DNA of 64,000 nucleotides from Erwinia pyrifoliae DSM 12163. Lineage in GTDB: Bacteria > Pseudomonadota > Gammaproteobacteria > Enterobacterales > Enterobacteriaceae. The translations under genes were made by a program, and so were the position numbers. The notes under the pieces were generated by a model. That model worked only from the letters and a program-made list of their open reading frames with translations, made no database searches and was not told the origin of the DNA. Below, piece after piece: positions 9,018-17,726 of this stretch (the first letter of the stretch is position 1; every line of letters begins with the position of its first letter). Location of the stretch: positions 3,773,257 to 3,837,256 of the forward strand of contig NC_017390.1 in the NCBI RefSeq assembly GCF_000026985.1. The letters run 5' to 3'.

Positions 9018-9196
9018 GTGATTTCTTTAAAAAATGGTTGCGCAGCCAGCTGCGATACTTTGCCAGCACCCTGATCCCAGTACTGCTCATTATCGGATTC
9101 GGGATGCTCGCGGTAACGTTCTGGCCATCTTTTGCATGGAGTTCGACAGCTGTCTTCGCGGCCGTAGTTATAGCCATTACCTTCTGGGTCATTTAA
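9014..9196 (+). CDS. small two-helix membrane protein of unknown function
   Basis: 60 residues. MSDFFKKWLRSQLRYFAS is a basic amphipathic start, followed by two hydrophobic segments (about 19-38 and 45-60) separated by FWPSFAWSS. The start overlaps the end of the preceding frame (ATGA), indicating coupling. A paralogue with about half its residues identical lies at 13734-13913. Its size and position suggest a membrane partner or immunity-type protein of the upstream gene; this is inference. Confidence 0.7.
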   Translation: MSDFFKKWLRSQLRYFASTLIPVLLIIGFGMLAVTFWPSFAWSSTAVFAAVVIAITFWVI

Positions 9197-9408
9197 ACGG
9201 CTTTGGGGTTATTTGCCGTAACCCTGAATTTCTCCGCGACCAGTATTGTAAGGGCTGTCACTCAAACGACCGGTTGAGTGATAATCATGAAATCGACGGT
9301 TTTGACGCTGAGATGTTTGACTGCTGCCCGCCTGAAGGACGGAGATTCCCACATAAATGAGCCGAACCTAAGTTGCGTGCTACGATTCAGGATTACCGGG
9401 TGTCAGCT

Positions 9409-9546
9409 TCAGTTCGCGTTCCATATGTCCAGGAGCCGGTCTTTTATACTGGAAAGAACCGATGAATAAGGGAGTTTATCGAGCGCCTTTTCGAAACGGC
9501 GGCTCTGGTAAACATCGATATCACTTGCCAGTGGTCCTTCGAACAT
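9409..9546 (-). pseudogene. truncated RelE/ParE-type toxin stub
   Basis: 45 residues starting MFEGPLASDIDVYQSRRFEK, overlapping the end of the ParD-like gene by 26 bp as toxin genes commonly do. VYQSRRFEKALDKLP resembles the N-terminus of RelE/ParE toxins that pair with this antitoxin family. The normal length is about 90 residues and the catalytic C-terminal strands are absent, so the toxin is probably dead. Assignment rests on position and a short similarity. Confidence 0.45.
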
Positions 9547-9751
9547 AACGCGTTACCTTATTTTTGCCGACTTCACTTTGAGCCAGCAAGGTTTCGCTGA
9601 TAAAACTGTATGGCAGATCGGGATTATCTTCCGCAATCCTGCCAATTTTTGCCCAGTGCTCAATCTGCCTGGGAACACTGCGACTTTCAGCATCAGCATG
9701 AATCCTTACATTCTCAACGAAATCATCGTCTAAGCGAATGCTAATGGCCAT
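9521..9751 (-). CDS. ParD-like type II antitoxin
   Basis: 76 residues with a ribbon-helix-helix start (MAISIRLDDDFVENVRIHAD) and the family signature SRSVPRQIEHWAKIGRIA, followed by NPDLPYSFISETLLAQ. Antitoxins of this type bind and inhibit a RelE/ParE-like toxin and repress their operon. The partner gene overlapping its 3' end is only a stub, so this antitoxin now appears orphaned. It points opposite to the DinJ-like cassette in the same insert. Confidence 0.8.
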   Translation of the reverse strand: MAISIRLDDDFVENVRIHADAESRSVPRQIEHWAKIGRIAEDNPDLPYSFISETLLAQSEVGKNKVTRYVRRTTGK

Positions 9752-9812
9752 GATGTTATCTCCAGGGGTGGCTTTAATATATGCGATTGCAGCGCATAAA
9801 CTGCGAACAGCG

Positions 9813-9849
9813 CCAGTGTATTGTGCGACATTATGTCGCGCAATACTGG
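9813..9849. repeat. imperfect palindrome at the right end of the ggt insert
   Basis: The arms CCAGTGTATTGTGCGACAT (9813-9831) and ATGTCGCGCAATACTGG (9833-9849) pair over 17 positions with one G-T pair and a 2-base bulge around a single loop base. It sits 15 bp inside the right junction with ggt and 60 bp upstream of the ParD-like gene. It could be the antitoxin operator, an insertion end or a recombination site. It lacks the GTTRRRY core of integron attC sites. Confidence 0.6.
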
Positions 9850-9864
9850 ACTGCCCCTATGCCA

Positions 9865-11197
9865 GTAGACGTTCGGCGTTCCCGGCTTGGCAGAGAAATC
9901 ATCCATTTCGTTGTTCAGCAGAATACCGCTGTTACCAGCAACAATGCCGCTGCCGGAATTGGTGTTCAGCGTATAGGTCACCACACCGCGTTGCTGTCTT
10001 TATCCACCACCGAGAAATGCGTGGTCTGATCGCTTTCATACGGAGCCAGCGTACCCGGTTTGATCCCGGCGGAAGGGCGCGCTTTGGCCACGTCGATTTG
10101 CTGTGCCAGCGATTTAGCATAAGCTTTGCTGGTCAGCGCCTGCATGGGAACCTTGACGAAATCCGGTCCACCGAGGTACTGCGAACGGTCGGCGTAGGCG
10201 TATTTTTCCGCCTCGGCCATTACCTGCATCGCATCGGCGCTACCAAAGCCCATTTTGGCCAGGTCAAAGTTTTCCAGGATATTGAGGATCTGCACAATAT
10301 GCACGCCGCCAGAGGACGGCGGCGGCATGGAGAACACCTGATAACCGCGATAGGTTCCGCCGACCGGCTTACGCTCTATCGCCCGATAGTTCGCCAGATC
10401 GGATTTGGCGATCGGCCCGCCGAGCTGTTCCATTTCACCGGCGATCTCATCGGCAATTTTGCCTTTGTAGAAAGCGTCCGGCCCCTGGCGGGAAATCAGT
10501 TCCAGGCTGCGGGCCAGATTGCGCTGCACCAGCTTTTCGCCCTGACGATACGGCGTGCCGTCGGCCTTGAAGAAGATGGCTTTACTGTTGGCGTGATTCA
10601 ACAGCACCTCTTTGCCATAGACCTTGAGATCGTCGGCCAGTGAATCATTAACCACTATACCGTTACGCGCCAGATCCAGCGCCGGTTTGATCAGCTGGCT
10701 GAGCGGCAGCGTACCGTACTCTTTATTCGCCAGGGCAAACCCGGCCACGGTGCCGGGCACGCCGGAGGCCAGCGGTGACGTCAGTGATTTTTTGCTGTCG
10801 GCGTTACCCGCCGCATCCAGGAACATATTACGGCTGGCGCGTACCGGAGCCATCTCACGAAAATCTATTGAAGTGGTATGACCGGACGCGGTGCGCAGCA
10901 GCATAAAGCCGCCGCCCAGGTTACCGGCTTGGGGATGGGTCACGGCCAGCGCATAGCCAACGGCCACGGCGGCATCAACCGCGTTCCCGCCCTGCTGAAG
11001 AATTTTTACGCCAACGGCAGTGGCGGTGGCATCCACCGAGGCCACCATGCCGTGCTGCGCCCTGACCGGATGGAAGGTGTCCGTACCTGTGCCATAGGAA
11101 ACCGGCGCGGCGGCAGGCGCTGCCAGCGCCCCTGGCTTACCAGCAGACTGATTTACAGCCCCCCTGAAAGGCGCTTTAATGAACTTTGTATCGTCAT
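9865..11197 (-). pseudogene. ggt: ggt, 5' fragment with frameshifts
   Basis: Most of the large subunit of gamma-glutamyltranspeptidase. From the ATG at 11197 the frame reads MTIQSSLKRLSGGL and stops after 14 codons. It is out of phase with the mature sequence (APVSYGTGTDTFHPVRAQHG), so the signal-peptide region has shifted at or near a six-C run (11159-11164). The body is intact from MVASVDATATAVG to QTTHFSVVDKDSNAV. There two extra bases near 9982-9986 shift the frame, after which VTYTLNTNSGSG, holding the nucleophile threonine, and FSAKPGTPNVY continue. Homology ends at 9865 at the insert. Gamma-glutamyl peptide scavenging should be lost. Confidence 0.92.
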
Positions 11198-11350
11198 TTT
11201 GTATCCTTTATATTTATTTACAATGTGTTTGCCATTGATAAATAAGCATAAAATAGGACAAAAAGCGAACAGTAATGCGAATTGAGAGCGCTCCTGGAGC
11301 CAGAAAGTAACGGGGGCATTAAACTCAACAGGTAACGCGGAGGAGTGAAA

Positions 11351-11638
11351 ATGAAAACGCAATGGCTCATCGTTTTTGCCGCCATGCTGCCACTGAGCGG
11401 AATGGCCAACATGTTGAATAACGCTAATAATTCGCAGCAGCCGGGCTACAATCCCAGCACGCAGCGGCTACAGCAACAGATGCAGAACCAGCAATCGCAG
11501 GAGAAGCTGAAACTGCAACAGGATCAGCAGCGCCAGCAGCAGGATCTGCAGCGTAAACTTCAGGAACAGCGTGACAGCGCCACACAGCGTACGCTGAACC
11601 CGCAGCCTGGTCAGCAGCCGAACACGCCTGCAAATTAA
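11351..11638 (+). CDS. yhhA: YhhA family periplasmic protein (DUF2756)
   Basis: 95 residues from ATG 11351, with GGAGGAG ending 5 bases upstream; a GTG six bases earlier overlaps that site and is unlikely. A signal peptide (MKTQWLIVFAAMLPLSGMA) is followed by a Gln-rich, probably helical chain (residues about 25-80) and a Pro-rich tail. Size, composition and position between ggt and ugpQ match E. coli YhhA. Function unknown. It is divergent from the broken ggt. Confidence 0.88.
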   Translation: MKTQWLIVFAAMLPLSGMANMLNNANNSQQPGYNPSTQRLQQQMQNQQSQEKLKLQQDQQRQQQDLQRKLQEQRDSATQRTLNPQPGQQPNTPAN

Positions 11639-11677
11639 TCAACGACAGCGGCGGGTCGGCAGTTCCGATCCGCCCAC

Positions 11678-12418
11678 TTAGTGAAAGTCCGGCCCAATCA
11701 CATCAATACGATCGGTGCAGATCGCATCAACGCCCCAGTGCAGCAGCTCACGCGCGCGCTCGGGCTTGTTCACCGTATACGCCAGAATGCGCAAACCTGC
11801 CCGTTTCAACAGGGAAACGCGTTCTGCATTCAGCAGCCGGTGATTAAGATGGATAGAAGTACAGTCCAACGCCGAGGTCATCTCCTGCCAGTGCTCTTCC
11901 CATTGATCCAGCAGCAGTCCGCGCGGCAGTTCGGGTGCTGCCTGGCGTGCGGCTTCCAGCGCCTGAAAAGAGAATGATGACAGCAGCGGAGCCACCTGCC
12001 CCTGCCACATCACCCGCGCTGCCAGCGCCACCGCACGCCCGGTTTCGCTGTCCAGGCCGCTGGTCGGTTTAATTTCGATATTGGCCATCAGCCGGTGCTG
12101 ACGACAGCGGGCGGCAACCCCGGCCAGCAGCGGCAAACGCTCTTCGCTGAACGCCTCGCCAAACCAGCTCCCGGCATCCAGCTGTATCAGCTTGTTCCAC
12201 GGCAGTTGCCCCGCTATGCCCCAGCCATTGCTGGTACGATCGAGGGTATCATCGTGCAGCAGGAAGATTTCACCGTCCTGCGACAGCCTGGCATCAAACT
12301 CAATCATCCTGTGCCCCATCTGTGCACCAACGTCAATGGCGGCCAGCGTATTTTCCGGTGCCAGTTTGCCGCCGCCGCGATGAGCGACAATCGGTGGGTA
12401 TGGCCAGCTCACAGTCAT
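11678..12418 (-). CDS. ugpQ: glycerophosphodiester phosphodiesterase, cytoplasmic
   Basis: Hydrolyses glycerophosphodiesters to glycerol 3-phosphate and the alcohol. 246 residues against 247 in E. coli. The GDPD motifs are clear: [19 protein letters not shown] near the N-terminus (HR and E-N), [27 protein letters not shown] and ANIEIKPT. In E. coli it is the last gene of the ugp operon fed by the UgpBAEC transporter. Here the transporter genes upstream are deleted, and its start (ATG 12418) overlaps the TAA of the ugpC remnant. It may now be read from a remnant or new promoter and act on internal phosphodiesters only. Confidence 0.95.
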   Translation of the reverse strand: MTVSWPYPPIVAHRGGGKLAPENTLAAIDVGAQMGHRMIEFDARLSQDGEIFLLHDDTLDRTSNGWGIAGQLPWNKLIQLDAGSWFGEAFSEERLPLLAGVAARCRQHRLMANIEIKPTSGLDSETGRAVALAARVMWQGQVAPLLSSFSFQALEAARQAAPELPRGLLLDQWEEHWQEMTSALDCTSIHLNHRLLNAERVSLLKRAGLRILAYTVNKPERARELLHWGVDAICTDRIDVIGPDFH

Positions 12419-13060
12419 TATTCTATCCGTTGTTGGTTTTCATCAAAAAAGTGCAGCGATCGCGGCGGCAGATACAGCCACAGGTTGCTGCCCATCGGCG
12501 GGCGCAGCGAGTGCGGCAGGCGTACCACCAGCGGGATGCCGCCCAGCCGGCCGTGGACGAGGTTATCCGCCCCCAGCATTTCCAGCGTCTCTACCACCAG
12601 CCTGCCGCCGTCCTGCTTTGAGGGTAGTTCAATATGCTCCGGGCGGATCCCTTCAGTATAAGGGAGCGGATCTTAGTTTAACATCTGGCGGGTGGCAATA
12701 TCCGCGCCCGGATGCTGCTGACAGAACCCCTGCCGTTTGGCCAGATCGTAAGCGGCGGTGATGATCGGCAGATAGCCGGTTTTCTGGTGCCATTCGGCTG
12801 CCCTATCCGGCTGGGCGAGGAACTGCATAAACTCGGCGACGCCTTTACAGGTGGGGACGATGCGGTAGTCAGGGTGCGTTTCATTAAAGCGGGTCGCCAG
12901 CGCATTTACCTCTACCCCCAGTTCACCCTCCATTGAGTGCCAGAAAGGAATGTCGGTGGCGGCCAGCGCACTGGTACTGAAAGGCCAGTCCAGGTATCAG
13001 GCTAAGTGCATGGTGACGGAATGATAAAGATGGATTGTCGGTTTCCTGTACCCGCTGTTC
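12419..13060 (-). pseudogene. ugpB-ugpC deletion scar
   Basis: Remnants of the glycerol-3-phosphate importer. Reading the minus strand: a damaged UgpB signal region; [20 protein letters not shown] to RIVPTCKG (mature N-terminus); a direct jump at about 12840 to [20 protein letters not shown] and [11 protein letters not shown] (UgpB C-terminus). After a local stop come PLPYTEGIR (UgpB) and, without a break, RPEHIELPSK through [20 protein letters not shown] (UgpC C-terminus). Two deletions therefore removed about 270 codons of ugpB and the whole of ugpA, ugpE and most of ugpC. The second joint lies in the shared GIR codons, and frameshifts have accumulated. The upstream limit is approximate. 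Confidence 0.88.
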
Positions 13061-13305
13061 TAAGGCGCGAAGACGCACATTGCTGTCATTTGCAGGTAAC
13101 ATGACACGGGGAAATGAAAGAAACATAACGTTTGTATGAACGGGGGGTGACGGTGAGTCCTGACCTGGCTCAGTATTTTCGCCCGATGGTTAGAACTTCG
13201 TAGAGCAACGAGCGCCTCTCTTTACAAAGCTCGTAGCCCTTTTGTTCCCTGCTAAAAGAGACGACAGGAGATACGCTGAAAGCGGCGCGTTGCAGACACA
13301 AAAAA
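13061..13305. other. non-coding stretch before the small-gene islet
   Basis: No supported gene. It ends at a strong terminator that serves the two small genes to its right; nothing here resembles ugp or liv sequence. Confidence 0.4.
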
Positions 13306-13324
13306 ACCGCCCTGGAAGGCGGTT
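13305..13324 (-). terminator. Rho-independent terminator of the small-gene islet
   Basis: AACCGCC / GGCGGTT, a 7-bp stem with a 6-base loop, followed on the minus strand by further T residues (7 in a row counting the stem end). On the plus strand TTCTTTTG follows, so it may work both ways. It lies about 120 bp past the 62-residue gene. Confidence 0.75.
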
Positions 13325-13441
13325 CTTTTGTGCGGCGATAAGGCCTGGAAACTTCAGCCGCGTACCATATAGACTGGTAACTTGACTCGGGTATTTTAGC
13401 CGAATAACGTGTTAAACAGCTGCTTTTTTTGAATAGAAAAT

Positions 13442-13630
13442 CTAACAATTCTGCGAAGTCAGGCCAGTGATAACAGCCTTAATCAAAACAACAAGTTCTT
13501 CCTCGGCTATTTCGTTAATCTCCTTTCCAGGATACAAAGCTGGGAGCATGCCTTTAGCGAAGCTCTCCAATTCCATGTTATAACCAAGAACCAAAGCGTC
13601 CTGGTAAAGGTCAATTAGCTGATTTTTCAT
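13442..13630 (-). CDS. hypothetical small acidic protein
   Basis: 62 residues starting MKNQLIDLYQDALVLGYNME, preceded by AAGGAT with good spacing. Predicted mostly helical, with acidic patches (KEINEIAEEELVVLIKAV) and no signal or membrane segment. Not recognised. It follows the 59-residue membrane protein by about 100 bp on the same strand and is followed by a terminator, so the two probably form one transcript inserted between the ugp scar and livF. Base composition is more AT-rich than the flanking core genes. Confidence 0.6.
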   Translation of the reverse strand: MKNQLIDLYQDALVLGYNMELESFAKGMLPALYPGKEINEIAEEELVVLIKAVITGLTSQNC

Positions 13631-13733
13631 TTAGATCCTTCCATATTTAGTACATAAATCTTTTTATTAAACCGATTTACCTTACGCATCAGGTGTTATT
13701 CCTTTGCAATAAGGCGTACTTCCAGTAAACCAG

Positions 13734-13913
13734 CTATTTCCAGCGAGAAACAACCCATATGATTACCAGCGTAAAGAGTGCCGTAGTGCCCCATGCATAG
13801 TCGGGCCAGAACATACCGCCTGACGCAGCGAAAGCAATAATAAGCAGGGCACAAATGACAATGCTGGCAAGGTATCGTAGCTGCCAAGCCAGCCATCTTT
13901 TAAAAAAATTCAT
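13734..13913 (-). CDS. small membrane protein, paralogue of the one in the ggt insert
   Basis: 59 residues: a start MNFFKRWLAWQLRYLAS, a first hydrophobic helix (about 17-35), the turn MFWPDYAWG, then a second helix ending in WVVSRWK. By eye about 27 of 52 aligned residues equal those of the 60-residue protein at 9014-9196, including FFK.WL..QLRY.AS and FWP..AW..TA.F. Here no homologue of the ~230-residue upstream gene is present. If that gene encodes a toxin, this would be an orphan immunity gene; this is inference only. Confidence 0.7.
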   Translation of the reverse strand: MNFFKRWLAWQLRYLASIVICALLIIAFAASGGMFWPDYAWGTTALFTLVIIWVVSRWK

Positions 13914-14013
13914 TGAATCATCCGAATCACGAAAGCGACACTGCAGGTCAGGGGGTCAGATAAACCCTTCCCCCTTCCCTGACAGACATCACCAGCGCAA
14001 ACTGCCCGCCCGA

Positions 14014-14727
14014 TCATCCCCCCAAATAGGCGCTTCTTACCGCTTCATTGGCTAACAGCGCCGCGCCGCTGTCTTCCAGCACCACACGACCGTTTTCCAG
14101 CACGTAGCCCCGGTCGGCCAGCTTCAGCGCCTGGTTAGCATTCTGCTCGACAAGGAAAATGGTCATGCCCTCCTGACGTAACTGTTCGATGGTGTCAAAA
14201 ATCTGCTGAATGATGATCGGTGCCAGCCCCAGCGATGGCTCATCCAGCAGCAGCAGGCGCGGCTGGCTCATCAGCGCCCGGCCAATCGCCAGCATCTGCT
14301 GCTCGCCGCCGGACATGGTTCCGGCACGCTGGACACGGCGCTCATACAGCCGGGGAAACAGCTCATAGACGCGCCGGATACGCTGCTGATACTGCTGGCG
14401 TTCGGCAAAGAAACCGCCCATCGCCAGGTTCTCTTCCACCGTCATGCGGGCAAAGACGCGGCGGCCCTCCGGGACAATAGCAATCGCCTCGCGCATAATG
14501 CGCGCCGTCTGCCAGTCGGTGATATCCTTACCATCAAAGGTAATCGCCCCCTGCGAGGCGCGCGGTTCACCACACAGGGTGCCGAGGATGGTGGTTTTAC
14601 CCGCCCCGTTAGCGCCTATCAGCGTGACAATTTCGCCCTGACGGATATGCAGGTTAACGTTATGTAGCGCCTGGATTTTACCGTAGTGCGCGCTGACGTC
14701 CTTCAGCGATAACATTGCATCACTCAT
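14014..14727 (-). CDS. livF: branched-chain amino-acid ABC transporter, ATPase LivF
   Basis: Cytoplasmic ATPase of the leucine/isoleucine/valine importer; 237 residues as in E. coli. Walker A GANGAGKTT (about residues 37-45), signature MSGGEQQMLAIGRALM, Walker B LLLLDEPSLGL, and the switch His replaced by Gln in FLVEQNANQAL, as is usual for LivF. Last gene of livHMGF, one base downstream of livG. Confidence 0.97.
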   Translation of the reverse strand: MSDAMLSLKDVSAHYGKIQALHNVNLHIRQGEIVTLIGANGAGKTTILGTLCGEPRASQGAITFDGKDITDWQTARIMREAIAIVPEGRRVFARMTVEENLAMGGFFAERQQYQQRIRRVYELFPRLYERRVQRAGTMSGGEQQMLAIGRALMSQPRLLLLDEPSLGLAPIIIQQIFDTIEQLRQEGMTIFLVEQNANQALKLADRGYVLENGRVVLEDSGAALLANEAVRSAYLGG

Positions 14728-14728
14728 G

Positions 14729-15496
14729 TTATGCCTCCCCCAGATAAGCGCGGATCACATCCGGGTTTTCGCGGATCTCTTCCGGCGTACCGTTGGCCAG
14801 CGGCGTGCCCTGATTCACCACGTAGATGCGGTCTGAAATACCCATTACCAGTTTCATATCGTGTTCAATTAACAGTATCGAGACCTTGTGTTGCTCGCGC
14901 AGCTCGGCGATCAGCTCGTCCAGCTCGTGGGTCTCTTTCGGGTTAAGCCCCGCCGCCGGTTCATCCAGCATCAGGATTTGTGGGCGGGTCACCATGCAGC
15001 GGGCAATCTCCAGACGGCGCTGCTGCCCGTAGGCAAGATTACCGGCCTGGCGGTTGGCCAGCGCCAGCAGCCCGACGCGATCCAGCCAGCTTGCCGCGCG
15101 CTCCAGCGCATCGTTTTCCGCATGGCGGAAGGCCGGGGTTTTCAGCAGGCCGGAAAACACGCCGCTTTTCAGGTGCTGATGCTGGGCTACCAGCAGGTTT
15201 TCAATCACCGTCATTTCACGGAACAGGCGCACATGCTGGAAGGTACGCACAATACCCATCCGCGCAATCTTCTGCCCCGGCAGGCCCGCCAGCTGCTGGT
15301 CACCCAGCCGGATCGAGCCGCCCGTCGGGCGATAGAACCCGGTAAGGCAGTTAAACACCGTGGTTTTTCCGGCACCGTTCGGGCCAATCAGCGAGACGAT
15401 CTCCTGCGGGTGCAGCGCCAGTTCGACGTTATTCACCGCCAGCAGACCACCAAAGCGCATCTTCAGACCCTCAACGGCTAACAAAGGCTGGCTCAT
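14729..15496 (-). CDS. livG: branched-chain amino-acid ABC transporter, ATPase LivG
   Basis: Second ATPase of the importer, 255 residues. Walker [10 protein letters not shown], the long LivG-specific insertion around [20 protein letters not shown], the signature region [15 protein letters not shown], Walker [14 protein letters not shown] and the switch His in [10 protein letters not shown]. Its start overlaps livM by 4 bases, showing coupled translation. Confidence 0.97.
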   Translation of the reverse strand: MSQPLLAVEGLKMRFGGLLAVNNVELALHPQEIVSLIGPNGAGKTTVFNCLTGFYRPTGGSIRLGDQQLAGLPGQKIARMGIVRTFQHVRLFREMTVIENLLVAQHQHLKSGVFSGLLKTPAFRHAENDALERAASWLDRVGLLALANRQAGNLAYGQQRRLEIARCMVTRPQILMLDEPAAGLNPKETHELDELIAELREQHKVSILLIEHDMKLVMGISDRIYVVNQGTPLANGTPEEIRENPDVIRAYLGEA

Positions 15497-16767
15497 GGCT
15501 GTTCTCCCTGCTGCGCCTGCTTCAACTTCAGGTGTGGACGTTTCATCGGCAGCAGCCCCTGCGGACGCCAGATCATCATCAACACCATCAGGCCACCGAG
15601 TACCAGCATGCTGTATTCGTTAAGGTCACGCATCAGCTCGCGCGATACCACCAGCAGCACGGCAGCAAGGATCACCGCAAACTGCGACCCCATCCCGCCC
15701 AGCACCACGATCGCCAGCACAAAAGCGGACTCGGCAAAGGTGAAGGACTCCGGGCTGACAAAGCCCTGGCGCGCGGCAAACAGGCTACCGGCGAAACCAG
15801 CAAAGGCGGCGCTGATGGTAAAGGCGGTCAGTTTAATCCGCGTCGGGCTGAGGCCCAGCGAGCGACAGGCGATCTCATCTTCGCGCAGCGCTTCCCAGGC
15901 GCGGCCCAGCGGCATACGCAGCAGGCGGTTGATCACAAACAGGGTTAGCACCACCAGCAGCAGCGCCACCAGATACAGGAAGATAATTCTGTCGCCCGGA
16001 TCGTACTCCAGACCAAAGAAGTGGTGGAAGGTGTCCCAGCCGCCGTCGCGCACGCTGCGGTTGAATTCCAGCCCAAAGAAGGTCGGTTTAGGGATCTGGC
16101 TGATGCCGTTTGGCCCACCGGTTATTTCGGTATTGTTGAGCAGCAAAATGCGCACGATTTCACCAAAGCCAAGCGTCACAATCGCCAGGTAGTCACCGCG
16201 CAGACGCAGCACCGGGAAACCGAGCAGCAGGCCAAAAGCCGCCGCGACCAGCCCCGCCAGCGGCAGGCACTGCCAGAAACCCAGACCGTAATAATGATTT
16301 AACAGCGCAAAGGTATAAGCGCCGATAGCATAGAAGCCGCCGTAGCCAAGCACCAGCAGCCCGGAGAGGCCTACCACCACATTCAGCCCCAGCCCCAGCA
16401 TGACGTAAATCAGCGTCAGGGTGGCAATATCCACCGTGCCGCGTGAGACCAGAAACGGCCACAGTACAGCGGCAACGACCAGCGCCAGCAGCAGCAGTTT
16501 TTGCTTCACGGTTGAACCATCAATACCCGGCAGCATCAGCGCCGGGGCGGACACTTTTTTCAGGCCGCTTTGCAATAATGGGCGCAGCAGCTGGAACAGG
16601 AACACCACGCCGCAGCCGAGGGCGATCCAGTTCCAGCGCACCTCTCCGGCGTTATTCACCACCAGATGCGTGCCGTCAAGGTTCAGGCGCAGCCCCATAA
16701 AGAACGCCGCCAGCACCAGCAGCATCAGTGCCGATGCTACGGCATTAAGCAGATGGAGCTTTTTCAT
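15493..16767 (-). CDS. livM: branched-chain amino-acid ABC transporter, permease LivM
   Basis: Inner-membrane subunit, 424 residues (E. coli 425). It has a long N-terminal membrane extension (three hydrophobic segments to about residue 110), then the core LivM permease with [34 protein letters not shown] and the ATPase-contact loop [18 protein letters not shown]. Its start overlaps livH by 4 bases. Confidence 0.97.
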   Translation of the reverse strand: MKKLHLLNAVASALMLLVLAAFFMGLRLNLDGTHLVVNNAGEVRWNWIALGCGVVFLFQLLRPLLQSGLKKVSAPALMLPGIDGSTVKQKLLLLALVVAAVLWPFLVSRGTVDIATLTLIYVMLGLGLNVVVGLSGLLVLGYGGFYAIGAYTFALLNHYYGLGFWQCLPLAGLVAAAFGLLLGFPVLRLRGDYLAIVTLGFGEIVRILLLNNTEITGGPNGISQIPKPTFFGLEFNRSVRDGGWDTFHHFFGLEYDPGDRIIFLYLVALLLVVLTLFVINRLLRMPLGRAWEALREDEIACRSLGLSPTRIKLTAFTISAAFAGFAGSLFAARQGFVSPESFTFAESAFVLAIVVLGGMGSQFAVILAAVLLVVSRELMRDLNEYSMLVLGGLMVLMMIWRPQGLLPMKRPHLKLKQAQQGEQP

Positions 16768-17690
16768 ACTTTCTCAACCTCCGGACGCCCGAGGATGCCG
16801 GTTGGCATCACCAGCAACACCACAATCAGCAGCGCAAATGACACCACGTCTTTGTATTCAGTACTGAGATAGGCGGAGGTGAGCGCTTCGGCAATGCCGA
16901 GGATCAGCCCGCCCAGCATAGCGCCGGGAATACTGCCAATGCCGCCAAGCACCGCGGCGGTAAAGGCTTTCATCCCGGCCAAAAAGCCGATATAGGGGTT
17001 GATCACCCCGTAGAACTGACCCAGCAGCACCCCGGCCACCGCCGCCATTGCCGCGCCGATAACAAAAGTGAGCGAGATCACGCGGTCGGTGTTAATCCCC
17101 AGCAGGCTGGCCATTTTCAGGTCTTCCGCACAGGCGCGACAGGCGCGACCCATACGCGAATAGCGGATAAACACCGTCAGCGCCAGCATGGCAAGGAAAG
17201 TGACTCCCCAAATCACCAGCTGCATGGTGGAGATAGTGGCGGCGAAGCCGTTACTGACGCCCAGCGTCCACTGTCCGGCCACCAGGCTTGGCAGCGCCAA
17301 ATCGCGCGATCCCTGCGTCAGGCTGACGTAATTTTGCAGGAAGATCGACATGCCGATCGCCGAGATCAGGGCGATCAGGCGCTTAGAGGATCGTACCGGC
17401 TTATACGCCACGCGCTCAATGCTCCAGCCGTAGCAGGAAGCAATGACCACCGCGACCACGAAGCCGCAGCCAATCAGCAGCCAGCTGGTATCAATGCCCA
17501 TCATCATCAGCGCTGCAATGACGATAAACGAGACGTAACTGCCGATCATATACACTTCGCCGTGGGCGAAATTGATCATGCCGATGATGCCGTACACCAT
17601 CGTGTAACCAATGGCGATCAGCGCATAGGTGCTGCCCAACGTGACGCCGTTGAACATTTGCTGCAGGAAGTAGAGAAACTGCTCGGACAT
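16764..17690 (-). CDS. livH: branched-chain amino-acid ABC transporter, permease LivH
   Basis: Inner-membrane subunit, 308 residues as in E. coli. About eight membrane segments; [19 protein letters not shown] at the N-terminus, the ATPase-contact loop [20 protein letters not shown] near residue 190, and the C-terminus [16 protein letters not shown]. First gene of livHMGF, 87 bp downstream of livK across an internal terminator-like hairpin. Confidence 0.97.
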   Translation of the reverse strand: MSEQFLYFLQQMFNGVTLGSTYALIAIGYTMVYGIIGMINFAHGEVYMIGSYVSFIVIAALMMMGIDTSWLLIGCGFVVAVVIASCYGWSIERVAYKPVRSSKRLIALISAIGMSIFLQNYVSLTQGSRDLALPSLVAGQWTLGVSNGFAATISTMQLVIWGVTFLAMLALTVFIRYSRMGRACRACAEDLKMASLLGINTDRVISLTFVIGAAMAAVAGVLLGQFYGVINPYIGFLAGMKAFTAAVLGGIGSIPGAMLGGLILGIAEALTSAYLSTEYKDVVSFALLIVVLLVMPTGILGRPEVEKV

Positions 17691-17726
17691 ACTTTAAACC
17701 CTTTACCTGTCCCCTTTGGGGGTAAC

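Larger units (their letters stand above)
8007..9864. other. 1.86 kb insert within ggt
   Basis: Foreign segment between the Ggt residues corresponding to NVY and GGD. It carries a DinJ-like antitoxin, an unknown ~230-residue protein, a 60-residue membrane protein, a ParD-like antitoxin and a stub toxin. No transposase or integrase frame was found. The left end starts with a perfect palindrome, ATGCGCC-A-GGCGCAT (8007-8021). The right end has a long imperfect hairpin at 9813-9849. The 9-mer GCGCATAAA occurs in direct orientation near both ends (8016-8024 and 9792-9800). The mechanism of insertion is unknown. Confidence 0.75.

Noticed and set aside
9034..9360. 108-codon plus-strand frame overlapping the small membrane gene
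   Set aside because: It overlaps the membrane-protein gene almost from its start, has no ribosome binding site and no recognisable domain. The tail after 9196 (with several Cys) might be a remnant but cannot be assigned.
9813..9849. Integron attC site
   Set aside because: The palindrome is bulged like attC but lacks the conserved RYYYAAC/GTTRRRY core, and no integrase gene is seen.
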